Numbered from the stretch's first letter, positions 1 through 11,316 are shown. The stretch is DNA of 64,000 nucleotides from Siphonodentalium dalli (GCA_032622095.1 CP136064.1:1984001-2048000), one strand, 5' to 3'. The notes: a model not told the origin generated them from the sequence alone. Translations and numbers: made by a program.

Positions 1-100
1 AATGCAAATGTATGTTTAAAGGAACAGATGTATCTCAACTTAAAGGGACATAAGTAACACAGTCACCAACTTTAAGGGGTATCTGCTATAGACTGGTTCC
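1..100 (+). repeat. Partial monomer at the left edge (p130-p229)
   Basis: These are the last 100 bases of a 229-bp monomer. The tail reads ACATAAGTAAC then GTATCTGCTATAG and TTCC. The array therefore started before this window. Confidence 0.95.
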
Positions 101-329
101 ATGGTGGAGTACGGTTGGATATTTTCAATTTGGCGCATGTTTCTCCATACCGCGCCATGTCAAATCTGGCCATATCCGAATCGGGTTGTCATTTACAATG
201 ACTGCAGAAAATAAATATCTTCATGTTGGAATGCAAATGTATGTTTAAAGGAACAGATGTATCTCAACTTAAAGGGACATAAGTAACACAGTCACCAACT
301 TTAAGGGGTGTCTGATATAGACTGGTTCC
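101..329 (+). repeat. Type D monomer
   Basis: First complete monomer. It has CTGCAG at p102-107, TAA at p112-114 and the tail GTGTCTGATATAG, which define type D. It precedes a P-like head, as D does at 28257 and 30547. Confidence 0.9.
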
Positions 330-558
330 ATGGTGGAGTACGGTTGGATATTTTCAATTTGGCGCATGTTTCTCCATACCGCGCCATGTCAAATCTGGCC
401 ATATCCGAATCGGGTTGTCATTTACAATGACGGCAGAAAATATATATCTTCATGGTGGAATGCAAAAGTATGTTTAAAGGAACAGATGTAACTCAACTTA
501 AAGGGACATAAGTAACACAGTCACCAACTTTAAGGGGTATCTGATTTAGACTGGTTCC
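330..558 (+). repeat. Hybrid monomer: P-type head, G-type tail
   Basis: The head carries the P markers (GACGGCAG, TATATATC, CATGGTGG with G at 455). The tail carries the G markers (A at 467 in GCAAAAG, GTAACTC, then GTATCTGATTTAG). The switch falls between 456 and 466. P normally leads to H and G normally leads to A; here the hybrid leads straight to A. It is read as the product of an unequal exchange or conversion between P and G monomers. Confidence 0.85.
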
Positions 559-1275
559 ATGGTGGAGTACGGTTGGATATTTTCAATTTGGCGCATGTTT
601 CTCCATACCGCGCCATGTCAAATCTGGCCATATCCGAATCGGGTTGTCATTTACAATGTCTACAGAAAACAAATATCTTCATGTTGGAATGCAAATGTAT
701 GTTTAAAGGAACAGATGTATCTCAACTTAAAGGAACATAAGTAACACAGTCACCAACTTTAAGGGGTATCTGCTATAGACTGGTTCCATGGTGGAGTACG
801 GTTGGATATTTTCAATTTGGCGCATGTTTCTCCATACCGCGCCATGTCAAATCTGGCCATATCCGAATCGGGTTGTCATTTACAATGACTGCAGAAAATA
901 TATATCTTCATGTTGGAATGCAAATGTATGTTTAAAGGAACAGATGTATCTCAACTTAAAGGGACATAACTAACACAGTCACCAACTTTAAGGGGTATCT
1001 GCTATAGACTGGTTACATGGTGGAGTACTGTTGGATATTTTCAATTTTGCGCATGTTTCTCCATACCGCGCCATGTCAAATCTGGCCATATCCGAATCGG
1101 GTTGTCATTTACAATGACTGCAGAAAATATATATCTTCATGGTGGAATGCAAATGTATGTTTAAAGGAACAGATGTATCTCAACTTAAAGGGACATAGGT
1201 AACACAGTCACCAACTTTAAGGGGTATCTGCTATAGACTGGTTCCATGGTGGAGTACGGTTGGATATTTTCAATT

Positions 1276-1302
1276 TGGCGCATGTTTCTCCATACCGCGC
1301 CA
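1276..1302. repeat. Perfect 6-bp inverted repeat, 15-nt spacer (p31-57)
   Basis: TGGCGC at 1276-1281 is the exact reverse complement of GCGCCA at 1297-1302, with 15 bases between. It recurs in almost every monomer. In types C and C2 the second G of the left arm is T (TTGCGC, p32), which breaks one pair. A few monomers break it by CpG transitions in the right arm, for example CGCACC at 42047. It could extrude a small hairpin or be a dyad binding site; neither is shown here. Confidence 0.8.
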
Positions 1303-1332
1303 TGTCAAATCTGGCCATATCCGAATCGGGTT

Positions 1333-1347
1333 GTCATTTACAATGAC
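1333..1347. repeat. Perfect 6-bp inverted repeat, 3-nt loop (p88-102)
   Basis: GTCATT at 1333-1338 and AATGAC at 1342-1347 are exact reverse complements around TAC. This compact dyad is present in nearly all monomers. Type A monomers are the systematic exception: they read AATGTC, with T at p101, so the stem loses a pair once per HOR unit. Confidence 0.8.
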
Positions 1348-1389
1348 TGCAGAAAATAAATATCTTCATGTTGGAATGCAAATGTATGT

Positions 1390-1453
1390 TTAAAGGAACA
1401 GATGTATCTCAACTTAAAGGGACATAAGTAACACAGTCACCAACTTTAAGGGG
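1390..1453 (+). repeat. Degenerate internal subrepeats (TTAAAGG family)
   Basis: Three related segments lie in a row: TTAAAGGAACA at 1390, TTAAAGGGACA at 1414 and TTAAGGGG at 1446. The first two align for 21 positions with 16 matches (TTAAAGG, ACA, GTA and flanking bases). The second and third share CAACTT-AAGGG lead-ins 31 bp apart. This suggests the last third of the monomer grew from a shorter 24-31 bp repeat. Confidence 0.55.
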
Positions 1454-2161
1454 TGTCTGATATAGACTGGTTCCATGGTGGAGTACGGTTGGATATTTTC
1501 AATTTGGCGCATGTTTCTCCATACCGCGCCATGTCAATTCTGGCCATATCCGAATCGGGTTGTCATTTACAATGACTACAGAAAATAAATATCTTCATGT
1601 TGGAATGCAAATGTATGTTTAAAGGAACAGATGTATCTCAACTTAAAGGGACATAAGTAACACAGTCACCAACTTTAAGGGGTGTCTGCTATAGACTGGT
1701 TCCATGGTGGAGTACGGTTGGATATTTTCAATTTGGCGCATGTTTCTCCATACCGCGCCATGTCAAATCTGGCCATATCCGAATCGGGTTGTCATTTACA
1801 ATGACTACAGAAAATAAATATCTTCATGTTGGAATGCAAATGTATGTTTAAAGGAACAGATGTATCTCAACTTAAAGGGACATAAATAGCACAATCACCA
1901 ACTTTAAGGGGTATCTGCTATAGACTGGTTCCATGGTGGAGTACTGTTGGATATTTTCAATTTGGCGCATGTTTTTCCATACCGCGCCATGTCAAATCTG
2001 GCCATATCCGAATCGAGTTGTCATTTACAATGACTACAGAAAATAGATATCATCTTGTTGGAATGCAAAAGTATGTTTAAAGGAACAGATGTAACTCAAC
2101 TTAAAGGGACATAAGTAACACAGTCACCAACTTTAAGGGGTATCTGATTTAGACTGGTTCC

Positions 2162-5137
2162 ATGGTGGAGTACGGTTGGATATTTTCAATTTGGCGCATG
2201 TTTCTCCATACCGCGCCATGTCAAATCTGGCCATATCCGAATCGGGTTGTCATTTACAATGTCTACAGAAAACAAATATCTTCATGTTGGAATGCAAATG
2301 TATGTTTAAAGGAACAGATGTATCTCAACTTAAAGGAACATAAGTAACACAGTCACCAACTTTAAGGGGTATCTGCTATAGACTGGTTCCATGGTGGAGT
2401 ACGGTTGGATATTTTCAATTTGGCGCATGTTTCTCCATACCGCGCCATGTCAAATCTGGCCATATCCGAATCGGGTTGTCATTTACAAAGACTGCAGAAA
2501 ATATATATCTTCATGTTGGAATGCAAATGTATGTTTAAAGGAACAGATGTATCTCAACTTAAAGGGACATAACTAACACAGTCACCAACTTTAAGAGGTA
2601 TCTGCTATAGACTGGTTACATGGTGGAGTACGGTTGGATATTTTCAATTTTGCGCATGTTTCTCCATACCGCGCCATGTCAAATCTGGCCATATCCGAAT
2701 CGGGTTGTCATTTACAATGACTGCAGAAAATATATTTCTTCATGGTGGAATGCAAATGTATGTTTAAAGGAACAGATGTATCTCAACTTAAAGGGACATA
2801 GGTAACACAGTCACCAACTTTAAGGGGTATCTGCTATAGACTGGTTCCATGGTGGAGTACGGTTGGATATTTTCAATTTGGCGCATGTTTCTCCATACCG
2901 CGCCATGTCAAATCTGGCCATATCCGAATCGGGTTGTCATTTACAATGACTGCAGAAAATAAATATCTTCATGTTGGAATGCAAATGTATGTTTAAAGGA
3001 ACAGATGTATCTCAACTTAAAGAGACATAAGTAACACAGTCACCAACTTTAAGGGGTGTCTGATATAGACTGGTTCCATGGTGGAGTACGGTTGGATATT
3101 TTCAATTTGGCGCATGTTTCTCCATACCGCGCCATGTCAATTCTGGCCATATCCGAATCGGGTTGTCATTTACAATGACTACAGAAAATAAATATCTTCA
3201 TGTTGGAATGCAAATGTATGTTTAAAGGAACAGATGTATCTCAACTTAAAGGGACATAAATAACACAATCACCAACTTTAAGGGGTATCTGCTATAGACT
3301 GGTTCCATGGTGGAGTACTGTTGGATATTTTCAATTTGGCGCATGTTTTTCCATACCGCGCCATGTCAAATCTGGCCATATCCGAATCGGGTTGTCATTT
3401 ACAATGACTGCAGAAAATATATATCTTCATGGTGGAATGCAAATGTATGTTTAAAGGAACAGATGTATCTCAACTTAAAGGGACATAAGTAACACAGTCA
3501 CCAACTTTAAGGGGTGTCTGATATAGACTGGTTCCATGGTGGAGTACGGTTGGATATTTTCTATTTGGCGCATGTTTCTCCATACCGCGCCATGTCAAAT
3601 CTGGCCATATCCGAATCGGGTTGTCATTTACAATGACTACAGAAAATAAATATCTTCATGTTGGAATGCAAATGTATGTTTAAAGGAACAGATGTATCTC
3701 AACTTAAAGGGACATAAGTAACACAGTCACCAACTTTAAGGGGTGTCTGCTATAGACTGGTTCCATGGTGGAGTACGGTTGGATATTTTCAATTTGGCGC
3801 ATGTTTCTCCATACCGCGCCATGTCAATTCTGGCCATATCCGAATCGGGTTGTCATTTTCAATGACTGCAGAAAATATATATCTTCATGGTGGAATGCAA
3901 ATGTATGTTTAAAGGAACAGATGTATCTCAACTTAAAGGGACATAGGTAACACAGTCACCAACTTTAAGGGGTAACTGCTATAGACTGGTTCCATGGTGG
4001 AGAACGGTTGGATATTTTCAATTTGGCGCATGTTTCTCCATACCGCGCCATGTCAAATCTGGCCATATCCGAATCGGGTTGTCATTTACAATGACTGCAG
4101 AAAATAATATCTTCATGTTGGAATGCAAATGTATGTTTAAAGGAACAGATGTATCTCAACTTAAAGGGACATAAGTAACACAGTCACCAACTTTAAGGGG
4201 TGTCTGATATAGACTGGTTCCATGGTGGAATACGATTGGATATTTTCAATTTGGCGCATGTTTCTCCATACCGCGCCATGTCAATTCTGGCCATATCCGA
4301 ATCGGGTTGTCATTTACAATGACTACAGAAAATAAATATCTTCATGTTGGAATGCAAATGTATGTTTAAAGGAACAGATGTATCTCAACTTAAAGGGACA
4401 TAAGTAACACAGTCACCATCTTTAAGGGGTGTCTGATATAGACTGGTTCCATGGTGGAGTACGGTTGGATATTTTCAATTTGGCGCATGTTTCTCCATAC
4501 CGCGCCATGTCAATTCTGGCCATATCCGAATCGGGTTGTCATTTACAATGACTACAGAAAATAAATATCTTCATGTTGGAATGCAAATGTATGTTTAAAG
4601 GAACAGATGTATCTCAACTTAAAGTTACATAAGTAACACAGTCACCAACTTTAAGGGGTGTCTGCTATAGACTGGTTCCATGGTGGAGTACGGTTGGATA
4701 TTTTCAATTTGGCGCATGTTTCTCCATACCGCGCCATGTCAAATCTGGCCATATCCGAATCGGGTTGTCATTTACAATGACTACAGAAAATAAATATCTT
4801 CATGTTGGAATGCAAATGTATGTTTAAAGGAACAGATGTATCTCAACTTAAAGGGACATAAATAGCACAATCACCAACTTTAAGGGGTATCTGCTATAGA
4901 CTGGTTCCATGGTGGAGTACTGTTGGATATTTTCAATTTGGCGCATGTTTTTCCATACCGCGCCATGTCAAATCTGGCCATATCCGAATCGAGTTGTCAT
5001 TTACAATGACTACAGAAAATAGATATCTTCTTGTTGGAATGCAAAAGTATGTTTAAAGGAACAGATGTAACTCAACTTAAAGGGACATAAGTAACACAGT
5101 CACCAACTTTAAGGGGTATCTGATTTAGACTGGTTCC
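2162..5137 (+). repeat. HOR unit, 13 monomers: A B C D E I H J D E E F G
   Basis: 2976 bp, which is 13 x 229 minus 1. It is the 7-mer with I-H-J-D-E-E inserted in the middle. The E at 3078 has an F-like tail (ACATAAATAACAC). I is at 3307, H at 3536 and J at 3765. The D at 3994 carries AGAACGG and a 1-bp deletion. The two E copies at 4222 and 4451 are adjacent. Confidence 0.9.
4101..4110 (+). other. 1-bp deletion in a D monomer
   Basis: AAAATAATAT replaces the usual AAAATAAATAT, losing one A in a short A/T run at p111-115. It explains the 1-bp shift of register between the A monomers at 2162 and 5138. It is not shared by any other monomer in the window. Confidence 0.9.
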
Positions 5138-7198
5138 ATGGTGGAGTACGGTTGGATATTTTCAATTTGGCGCATGTTTCTCCATACCGCGCCATGTCAA
5201 ATCTGGCCATATCCGAATCGGGTTGTCATTTACAATGTCTACAGAAAACAAATATCTTCATGTTGGAATGCAAATGTATGTTTAAAGGAACAGATGTATC
5301 TCAACTTAAAGGAACATAAGTAACACAGTCACCAACTTTAAGGGGTATCTGCTATAGACTGGTTCCATGGTGGAGTACGGTTGGATATTTTCAATTTGGC
5401 GCATGTTTCTCCATACCGCGCCATGTCAAATCTGGCCATATCCGAATCGGGTTGTCATTTACAATGACTGCAGAAAATATATATCTTCATGTTGGAATGC
5501 AAATGTATGTTTATAGGAACAGATGTATCTCAACTTAAAGGGACATAACTAACACAGTCACCAACTTTAAGGGGTATCGGCTATAGACTGGTTACATGGT
5601 GGAGTACAGTTGGATATTTTCAATTTTGCGCATGTTTCTCCATACCGCGCCATGTCAAATCTGGCCATATCCGAATCGGGTTGTCATTTACAATGACTGC
5701 AGAAAATATATATCTTCATGGTGGAATGCAAATGTATGTTTAAAGGAACAGATGTATCTCAACTTAAAGGGACATAGGTAACACAGTCACCAACTTTAAG
5801 GGGTATCTGCTATAGACTGGTTCCATGGTGGAGTACGGTTGGATATTTTCAATTTGGCGCATGTTTCTCCATACCGCGCCATGTCAAATCTGGCCATATC
5901 CGAATCGGGTTGTCATTTACAATGACTGCAGAAAATAAATATCTTCATGTTGGAATGCAAATGTATGTTTAAAGGAACAGATGTATCTCAACTTAAAGGC
6001 ACATAAGTAACACAGTCACCAACTTTAAGGGGTGTCTGATATAGACTGGTTCCATGGTGGAGTACGGTTGGATATTTTCAATTTGGCGCATGTTTCTCCA
6101 TACCGCGCCATGTCAAATCTGGCCATATCCGAATCGGGTTGTCATTTACAATGACTACAGAAAATAAATATCTTCATGTTGGAATGCAAATGTATGTTTA
6201 AAGGAACAGATGTATCTCAACTTAAAGGGACATAAATAGCACAATCACCAACTTTAAGGGGTATCTGCTATAGACTGGTTCCATGGTGGAGTACAGTTGG
6301 ATATTTTCAATTTTGCGCATGTTTCTCCATACCGCGCCATGTCAAATCTGGCCATATCCGAATCGGGTTGTCATTTACAATGACTGCAGAAAATATATAT
6401 CTTCATGGTGGAATGCAAATGTATGTTTAAAGGAACAGATGTATCTCAACTTAAAGGGACATAAGTAACACAGTCACCAACTTTAAGGGGTGTCTGATAT
6501 AGACTGGTTCCATGGTGGAGTACGGTTGGATATTTTCTATTTGGCGCATGTTTCTCCATACCGCGCCATGTCAAATCTGGCCATATCCGAATCGGGTTGT
6601 CATTTACAATGACTACAGAAAATAAATATCTTCATGTTGGAATGCAAATGTATGTTTAAAGGAACAGATGTATCTCAACTTAAAGGGACATAAGTAACAC
6701 AGTCACCAACTTTAAGGGGTGTCTGCTATAGACTGGTTCCATGGTGGAGTACGGTTGGATATTTTCAATTTGGCGCATGTTTCCCCATACCGCGCCATGT
6801 CAAATCTGGCCATATCCGAATCGGGTTGTCATTTACAATGACTACAGAAAATAAATATCTTCATGTTGGAATGCAAATGTATGTTTAAAGGAACAGATGT
6901 ATCTCAACTTAAAGGGACATAAATAACACAATCACCAACTTTAAGGGGTATCTGCTATAGACTGGTTCCATGGTGGAGTACTGTTGGATATTTTCAATTT
7001 GGCGCATGTTTTTCCATACCGCGCCATGTCAAATCTGGCCATATCCGAATCGGGTTGTCATTTACAATGACCACAGAAAATAGATATCTTCTTGTTGGAA
7101 TGCAAATGTATGTTTAAAGGAACAGATGTATCTCAACTTAAAGGGACATAAGTAACACAGTCACCAACTTTAAGGGGTATCTGATTTAGACTGGTTCC
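5138..7198 (+). repeat. HOR unit, 9 monomers: A B C D F I H F2 K
   Basis: 2061 bp, exactly 9 monomers. The B at 5367 has TTTATAGG, which destroys the usual TTTAAA. The C at 5596 is preceded by TATCGGC and has ACAG at p11-14. The D at 5825 has GGCACATAAG. The monomer at 6283 has a C head (ACAG, ATTTTGCGC) with an I tail. F2 is at 6741 (TTTCCCC). K at 6970 has CCACAG. Confidence 0.9.
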
Positions 7199-7883
7199 AT
7201 GGTGGAGTACGGTTGGATATTTTCAATTTGGCGCATGTTTCTCCATACCGCGCCATGTCAAATCTGGCCATATCCGAATCGGGTTGTCATTTACAATGTC
7301 TACAGAAAACAAATATCTTCATGTTGGAATGCAAATGTATGTTTAAAGGAACAGATGTATCTCAACTTAAAGGGACATAAGTAACACAGTCACCAACTTT
7401 AAGGGGTATCTGCTATAGACTGGTTCCATGGTGGAGAACGGTTGGATATTTTCAATTTGGCGCATGTTTCTCCATACCGCGCCATGTCAAATCTGGCCAT
7501 ATCCGAATCGGGTTGTCATTTACAATGACTACAGAAAATAAATATCTTCATGTTGGAATGCAAATGTATGTTTAAAGGAACAGATGTATCTCAACTTAAA
7601 GGGACATAAATAACACAATCACCAACTTTAAGGGGTATCTGCTATAGACTGGTTCCATGGTGGAGTACTGTTGGATTTTTCAATTTGGCGCTTGTTTTTC
7701 CATACCGCGCCATGTCAAATCTGGCCATATCCGAATCGGGTTGTCATTTACAATGACTACAGAAAATAGATATCTTCTTGTTGGAATGCAATAGTATGTT
7801 TAAAGGAACAGATGTAACTCAACTTAAAGGGATTAAGTAACACATTCACCAACTTTAAGGGGTATCTGATTTAGACTGGTTCC
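7199..7883 (+). repeat. HOR unit, 3 monomers: A L M (left lineage)
   Basis: 685 bp, which is 3 x 229 minus 2. A is at 7199, L at 7428 (AGAACGG) and M at 7657. M has GCGCTTGTTTTTCC, GCAATAGTATG and CACATTCACC. It is one of eight A-L-M trimers in the window. Confidence 0.92.
7674..7836 (+). other. Two 1-bp deletions in an M monomer
   Basis: GGATTTTTC near 7674 replaces GGATATTTTC. GGGATTAAG near 7829 replaces GGGACATAAG. The same pair recurs at 11107 and 11262. The second deletion alone recurs near 15838, 17898 and 23393, so it is the older change. Confidence 0.9.
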
Positions 7884-10631
7884 ATGGTGGAGTACGGTTG
7901 GATATTTTCAATTTGGCGCATGTTTCTCCATACCGCGCCATGTCAAATCTGGCCATATCCGAATCGGGTTGTCATTTACAATGTCTACAGAAAACAAATA
8001 TCTTCATGTTGGAATGCAAATGTATGTTTAAAGGAACAGATGTATCTCAACTTAAAGGGACATAAGTAACACAGTCACCAACTTTAAGGGGTATCTGCTA
8101 TAGACTGGTTCCATGGTGGAGTACGGTTGGATATTTTCAATTTGGCGCATGCTTCTCCATACCGCGCCATGTCAAATCTGGCCATATCCGAATCGGGTTG
8201 TCATTTACAATGACTGCAGAAAATAAATATCTTCATGTTGGAATGCAAATGTATGTTTAAATGAACAGATGTATCTCAACTTAAAGGGACATAACTAACA
8301 CAGTCACCAACTTTAAGGGGTATCTGCTATAGACTGGTTACATGGTGGAGTACGGTTGGATATTTTCAATTTTGCGCATGTTTCTCCATACCGCGCCATG
8401 TCAAATCTGGCCATATCCGAATCGGGTTGTCATTTACAATGACTGCAGAAAATAAATATCTTCATGTTGGAATGCAAAGGTATGTTTAAAGGAACAGATG
8501 TATCTCAACTTAAAGGGACATAAGTAACACAGTCACCAACTTTAAGGGGTGTCTGATATAGACTGGTTCCATGGTGGAGTACGGTTGGATATTTTCAATT
8601 TGGCGCATGTTTCTCCATACCGCGCCATGTCAATTCTGGCCATATCCGAATCGGGTTGTCATTTACAATGACTACAGAAAATAAATATCTTCATGTTTGA
8701 ATGCAAATGTATGTTTAAAGGAACAGATGTATCTCAACTTAAAGGGACATAAGTAACACAGTCACCAACTTTAAGGGGTATCTGCTATAGACTGGTTCCA
8801 TGGTGGAGTACGGTTGGATATTTTCAATTTGGCGCATGTTTCTCCATACCGCGCCATGTCAAATCTAGCCATATCCGAATCGGGTTGTCATTTACAATGA
8901 CTGCAGAAAATATATATCTTCATGTTGGAATGCAAATGTATGTTTAAAGGAACAGATGTATCTCAACTTAAAGGGACATAACTAACACAGTCACCAACTT
9001 TAAGGGGTATCGGCTATAGACTGGTTACATGGTGGAGTACAGTTGGATATTTTCAATTTTGCGCATGTTTCTCCATACCGCGCCATGTCAAATCTGGCCA
9101 TATCCGAATCGGGTTGTCATTTACAATGACTGCAGAAAATATATATCTTCATGGTGGAATGCAAATGTATGTTTAAAGGAACAGATGTATCTCAACTTAA
9201 AGGGACATAGGTAACACAGTCACCAACTTTAAGGGGTATCTGCTATAGACTGGTTCCATGGTGGAGTACGGTTGGATATTTTCAATTTGGCGCATGTTTC
9301 TCCATACCGCGCCATGTCAAATCTGGCCATATCCGAATCGGGTTGTCATTTACAATGACTGCAGAAAATAAATATCTTCATGTTGGAATGCAAATGTATG
9401 TTTAAAGGAACAGATGTATCTCAACTTAAAGGCACATAAGTAACACAGTCACCAACTTTAAGGGGTGACTGATATAGACTGGTTCCATGGTGGAGTACGG
9501 TTGGATATTTTCAATTTGGCGCATGTTTCTCCATACCGCGCCATGTCAATTCTGGCCATATCCGAATCGGGTTGTCATTTACAATGACTACAGAAAATAA
9601 ATATCTTCATGTTGGAATGCAAATGTATGTTTAAAGGAACAGATGTATCTCAACTTAAAGGGACATAAATAACACAATCACCAACTTTAAGGGGTATCTG
9701 CTATAGACTGGTTCCATGGTGGAGTACTGTTGGATATTTTCAATTTGGCGCATGTTTTTCCATACCGCGCCATGTCAAATCTGGCCATATCCGAATCGGG
9801 TTGTCATTTACAATGACTGCAGAAAATATATATCTTCATGGTGGAATGCAAATGTATGTTTAAAGGAACAGATGTATCTCAACTTAAAGGGACATAAGTA
9901 ACACAGTCACCAACTTTAAGGGGTGTCTGATATAGACTGGTTCCATGGTGGAGTACGGTTGGATATTTTCTATTTGGCGCATGTTTCTCCATACCGCGCC
10001 ATGTCAAATCTGGCCATATCCGAATCGGGTTGTCATTTACAATGACTACAGAAAATAAATATCTTCATGTTGGAATGCAAATGTATGTTTAAAGGAACAG
10101 ATGTATCTCAACTTAAAGGGACATAAGTAACACAGTCACCAACTTTAAGGGGTGTCTGCTATAGACTGGTTCCATGGTGGAGTACGGTTGGATATTTTCA
10201 ATTTGGCGCATGTTTCCCCATACCGCGCCATGTCAAATCTGGCCATATCCGAATCGGGTTGTCATTTACAATGACTACAGAAAATAAATATCTTCATGTT
10301 GGAATGCAAATGTATGTTTAAAGGAACAGATGTATCTCAACTTAAAGGGACATAAATAACACAATCACCAACTTTAAGGGGTATCTGCTATAGACTGGTT
10401 CCATGGTGGAGTACTGTTGGATATTTTCAATTTGGCGCATGTTTTTCCATACCGCGCCATGTCAAATCTGGCCATATCCGAATCGGGTTGTCATTTACAA
10501 TGACCACAGAAAATAGATATCTTCTTGTTGGAATGCAAATGTATGTTTAAAGGAACAGATGTATCTCAACTTAAAGGGACATAAGTAACACAGTCACCAA
10601 CTTTAAGGGGTATCTGATTTAGACTGGTTCC
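7884..10631 (+). repeat. HOR unit, 12 monomers: A B2 C2 E B C D E I H F2 K
   Basis: 2748 bp, exactly 12 monomers. B2 at 8113 has GCATGCTTCTCC and TTTAAATGAAC. C2 at 8342 has GCAAAGG. The E at 8571 reads CATGTTTGAATGC. The B at 8800 has AAATCTAGCC. The remaining eight monomers follow the order of the 5138 unit. Confidence 0.9.
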
Positions 10632-11316
10632 ATGGTGGAGTACGGTTGGATATTTTCAATTTGGCGCATGTTTCTCCATACCGCGCCATGTCAAATCTGG
10701 CCATATCCGAATCGGGTTGTCATTTACAATGTCTACAGAAAACAAATATCTTCATGTTGGAATGCAAATGTATGTTTAAAGGAACAGATGTATCTCAACT
10801 TAAAGGGACATAAGTAACACAGTCACCAACTTTAAGGGGTATCTGCTATAGACTGGTTCCATGGTGGAGAACGGTTGGATATTTTCAATTTGGCGCATGT
10901 TTCTCCATACCGCGCCATGTCAAATCTGGCCATATCCGAATCGGGTTGTCATTTACAATGACTACAGAAAATAAATATCTTCATGTTGGAATGCAAATGT
11001 ATGTTTAAAGGAACAGATGTATCTCAACTTAAAGGGACATAAATAACACAATCACCAACTTTAAGGGGTATCTGCTATAGACTGGTTCCATGGTGGAGTA
11101 CTGTTGGATTTTTCAATTTGGCGCTTGTTTTTCCATACCGCGCCATGTCAAATCTGGCCATATCCGAATCGGGTTGTCATTTACAATGACTACAGAAAAT
11201 AGATATCTTCTTGTTGGAATGCAATAGTATGTTTAAAGGAACAGATGTAACTCAACTTAAAGGGATTAAGTAACACATTCACCAACTTTAAGGGGTATCT
11301 GATTTAGACTGGTTCC
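10632..11316 (+). repeat. HOR unit, 3 monomers: A L M (left lineage)
   Basis: 685 bp. It matches the trimer at 7199 in AGAACGG and in both 1-bp deletions (GGATTTTTC at 11107, GGGATTAAG at 11262), so the two are copies from the 3433-bp duplication. Confidence 0.92.

Larger units (their letters stand above)
1246..1474 (+). repeat. Reference monomer used for coordinates (type D)
   Basis: Anatomy of one 229-bp monomer. p1-4 completes the CCATGG palindrome with the preceding CC. p31-57 is a TGGCGC/GCGCCA inverted repeat. p67-72 is TGGCCA. p88-102 is a GTCATT/AATGAC inverted repeat. p102-107 is CTGCAG in types B, C, D, I, J and Q, and CTACAG in most others. p112-114 is the most variable codon-sized site (TAA, TAT, TAG or CAA). 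p144-149 is TTTAAA. p196-208 is CAACTTTAAGGGG. p215-220 is CTATAG in this phase, or changed in the GATATAG and GATTTAG tails. Confidence 0.9.
559..2161 (+). repeat. HOR unit, 7 monomers: A B C D E F G (1603 bp)
   Basis: The cleanest higher-order unit, taken as the reference order. Monomers start at 559 (A), 788 (B), 1017 (C, with ACTG at p11-14), 1246 (D), 1475 (E), 1704 (F) and 1933 (G). Each type is set by several linked bases. The unit is exactly 7 x 229 bp and is followed by another A at 2162. Later blocks look like this 7-mer with monomers inserted, lost or replaced. Confidence 0.93.

Noticed and set aside
559-744. A 61-codon reading frame from ATG at p1 to TAA at p184, repeated in 95 monomers
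   Set aside because: It is a by-product of the satellite. Whether it is open depends on one site (p112-114: TAT or CAA open, TAA or TAG closed), on p162 (GTAACTC creates a stop) and on the ATG. 229 is not a multiple of 3, so it cannot run between monomers. Changes do not favour synonymous sites, most monomers lack it, and no ribosome-binding or splice context is seen.
1316-1332. CENP-B box
   Set aside because: The segment CATATCCGAATCGGG has the A..CGGG half of the box but no TTCG half. The reverse strand has TTCG without CGGG. CTTCATGTTGGAA resembles the core only if 2 bp are inserted. No full match exists in any monomer.
1460-1466. CTATAG or TATAG as a TATA-box promoter
   Set aside because: It is a short palindrome changed freely among types (GATATAG, GATTTAG) with no transcription unit downstream. 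There is no support beyond chance.
1468-1480. tRNA-like pol III B box (GGTTCCATGG) and a tRNA-derived SINE origin
   Set aside because: Only the first five bases fit GGTTCRANNCC. There is no A box at a proper distance, no terminator pattern and no A-rich end.
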